Source of the DNA: Chloroflexota bacterium
Lineage (GTDB): Bacteria; Chloroflexota; Anaerolineae; Anaerolineales; Villigracilaceae
Reading direction: 5' to 3'
NCBI GenBank assembly: GCA_016191985.1
Contig: JACPVB010000236.1
Span: 1-13,456, forward strand
DNA: 13,456 bases
Below are positions 12,505-13,456 of the stretch, piece after piece; position 1 is the stretch's first letter; every line of letters starts with the position of its first letter. The notes under the pieces were generated by a model. That model ran no database searches, was not told where the DNA came from, and saw only the letters and a program-made list of their open reading frames with translations. The position numbers were made by a program, and so were the translations under genes.

Positions 12505-13456
12505 AACTCGAAGATGAACAGACCGAGGAAGGTCCGCAGCAGGGCAACCCCGAACCCATGCAACAGCAGGAAGTCTTTGCGAGTTCCAATGCCAATTGGT
12601 GGGACGGTGGACAAAAGGTAAAAGCTGGCGAGACCTTCCAACCTCGAAAATTAAACACCCCGCTCGATAAATTAACCAGAAAAAAAGCTGGCCGTCGTTC
12701 GCTCACCAAAACGGAGCGAAAGCATGGCCGCTATATTAAGGCACGCCCCGCAGGCGATAATCTCACGGATATCGCCTTCGATGCAACCATCCGTGCCGCC
12801 GCGCCCTTCCAAAAACAGCGCAGCGAAGAACGCAAGAAGCTCGCTTTCTCCATCAAGAAAGGCGATCTGCAACGCAAAGTCCGCGTGAAGCGTGTGGCAA
12901 ACCTGGTGCTCTTCCTCGTGGATGCTTCTTGGTCGATGGCAGTGGCAGAGCGCATGAATGCCACGAAAGGCGCCATCCTTTCGCTGTTGACAGATGCCTA
13001 TCAACGCCGCGACCGCGTGGGACTCATCGTCTTCCAGAAAGATCGCGCCACGCTCGTCCTATCCCCCACCAACTCCGTTCAACTCGCCCAACGCGCCCTG
13101 ATGGACATCCCCGTCGGCGGAAAGACTCCGCTTTCAGCAGGCTTGTTCATGGCACACGATGTTTTGACTCACGAGAAACATATCCACCCCGATGTGGAAC
13201 CGCTCCTCATTGTATTGACCGACGGCGCGGGCAATGTTTCCCTCGGCACGCTCCCGCCCCAGGAAGAAGGCTTCAAATTTGCGGAAATGATCGCAAACGA
13301 AAAGACCCGCTCCGTGGTCATCAACATGGAGCACGCCGCCTTTGACCAGGGCCTCGCCCAACAACTGGCAGACCACCTCGAAGCGCCGTGTTATTCACTT
13401 AGTGAATTGAAAGCGGAGAGTTTGTATAACACGGTCAGGGACGAAATGTCCAAGCC
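12498..13456 (+). CDS. chlD: Chelatase D-subunit linker and VWA domain, read by -1 shift from 11404; runs off the window
   Basis: The -1 frame is open from 12459 (after TAG 12456-12458) to the window end. Joined to the zero frame at Lys365 it gives at least 684 aa: AAA+ domain, acidic/Gln/Pro linker (LEDEQTEEGPQQGNPEP), a basic segment with TKTERKHGRYIKARP, then an integrin-type VWA domain. MIDAS residues are present: Asp507-x-Ser509-x-Ser511 (DASWS), Thr575 (GGKTPLS) and Asp607 (VLTDGAGN). In the chelatase the medium subunit joins the AAA+ ring and the large subunit. ATG 12558 is a possible separate start, with a poor ribosome binding site and 18 linker codons lost. Open, linker-like sequence across the gap favours shifting. 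The C-terminus and any partner (cobN, chlH) are outside the window. Confidence 0.85.

Noticed and set aside
12680..12686. A second A AAA AAA heptamer in the chlD frame
   Set aside because: It is in phase for -1 slipping but lies in the middle of a conserved basic segment; a shift there would destroy the VWA domain and no subunit border is known there.
12558..13456. VWA protein as an independent gene starting at ATG 12558
   Set aside because: Possible, but the ribosome binding site is poor and the sequence from 12459 to 12557 is open and linker-like in the same frame, which favours frameshift fusion.
1..13456. tRNA, rRNA, CRISPR array or phage module
   Set aside because: Looked for on both strands; no cloverleaf, conserved rRNA segment, regularly spaced repeats or structural phage genes were recognised.

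Overview
The window looks like a bacterial chromosome segment, most likely from a non-phototrophic Chloroflexota (Anaerolineae-like). This is an inference from gene content, a four-domain S1 protein, moderate GC with AT-rich spacers, and intergenic repeats. No rRNA, tRNA, CRISPR array, complete insertion sequence or phage module is visible. The core is housekeeping metabolism; the left third is more accessory.

Layout. 1-670: an unexplained leader and a small VOC (glyoxalase-fold) protein. 670-1560: a structured spacer, a four-helix membrane protein and a strong terminator. 1615-3105: a DHA2-type (EmrB/QacA-like) MFS exporter. 3106-3436: a spacer holding a 179-bp MITE-like element and another hairpin. 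3437-4362: a small cysteine-rich protein and an alpha/beta hydrolase, ending in a terminator shared with serC. 4413-8257: a divergent serine-biosynthesis locus, serC on the minus strand, serA and a DUF1015 gene on the plus strand, with promoters for both directions between them and a second MITE-like insertion in the serA leader. 8299-8328: a shared terminator. 8315-9906 (minus): an M19 dipeptidase overlapping a small membrane protein by ATGA. 9968-11185 (minus): a four-domain S1 protein with a consensus promoter. 11404-13456 (plus): a magnesium/cobalt chelatase AAA+ subunit, followed in the -1 frame by the linker and VWA domain of the D subunit, which runs off the window.

The most striking signal is at the chelatase. 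The AAA+ reading frame stops at 12504, six bases after a run of nine A (12491-12499). The -1 frame is open from 12459 to the window end and encodes an acidic linker and a VWA domain with an intact MIDAS. The A run contains the heptamer A AAA AAA in the correct phase for -1 slippage. One gene can therefore give a short product (ChlI/BchI-like small subunit, 366 aa) and a long one (ChlD-like medium subunit, at least 684 aa). Programmed frameshifting in chlD genes of cobalamin producers that lack a separate small-subunit gene is described in the literature, and this locus fits it.

serA and serC give the first two steps from 3-phosphoglycerate to phosphoserine. No serB is present, and the DUF1015 protein directly after serA has a DGNHS motif resembling the ParB-like motif of ADP-dependent serine kinase, so a role in phosphoserine/serine chemistry is a testable guess.
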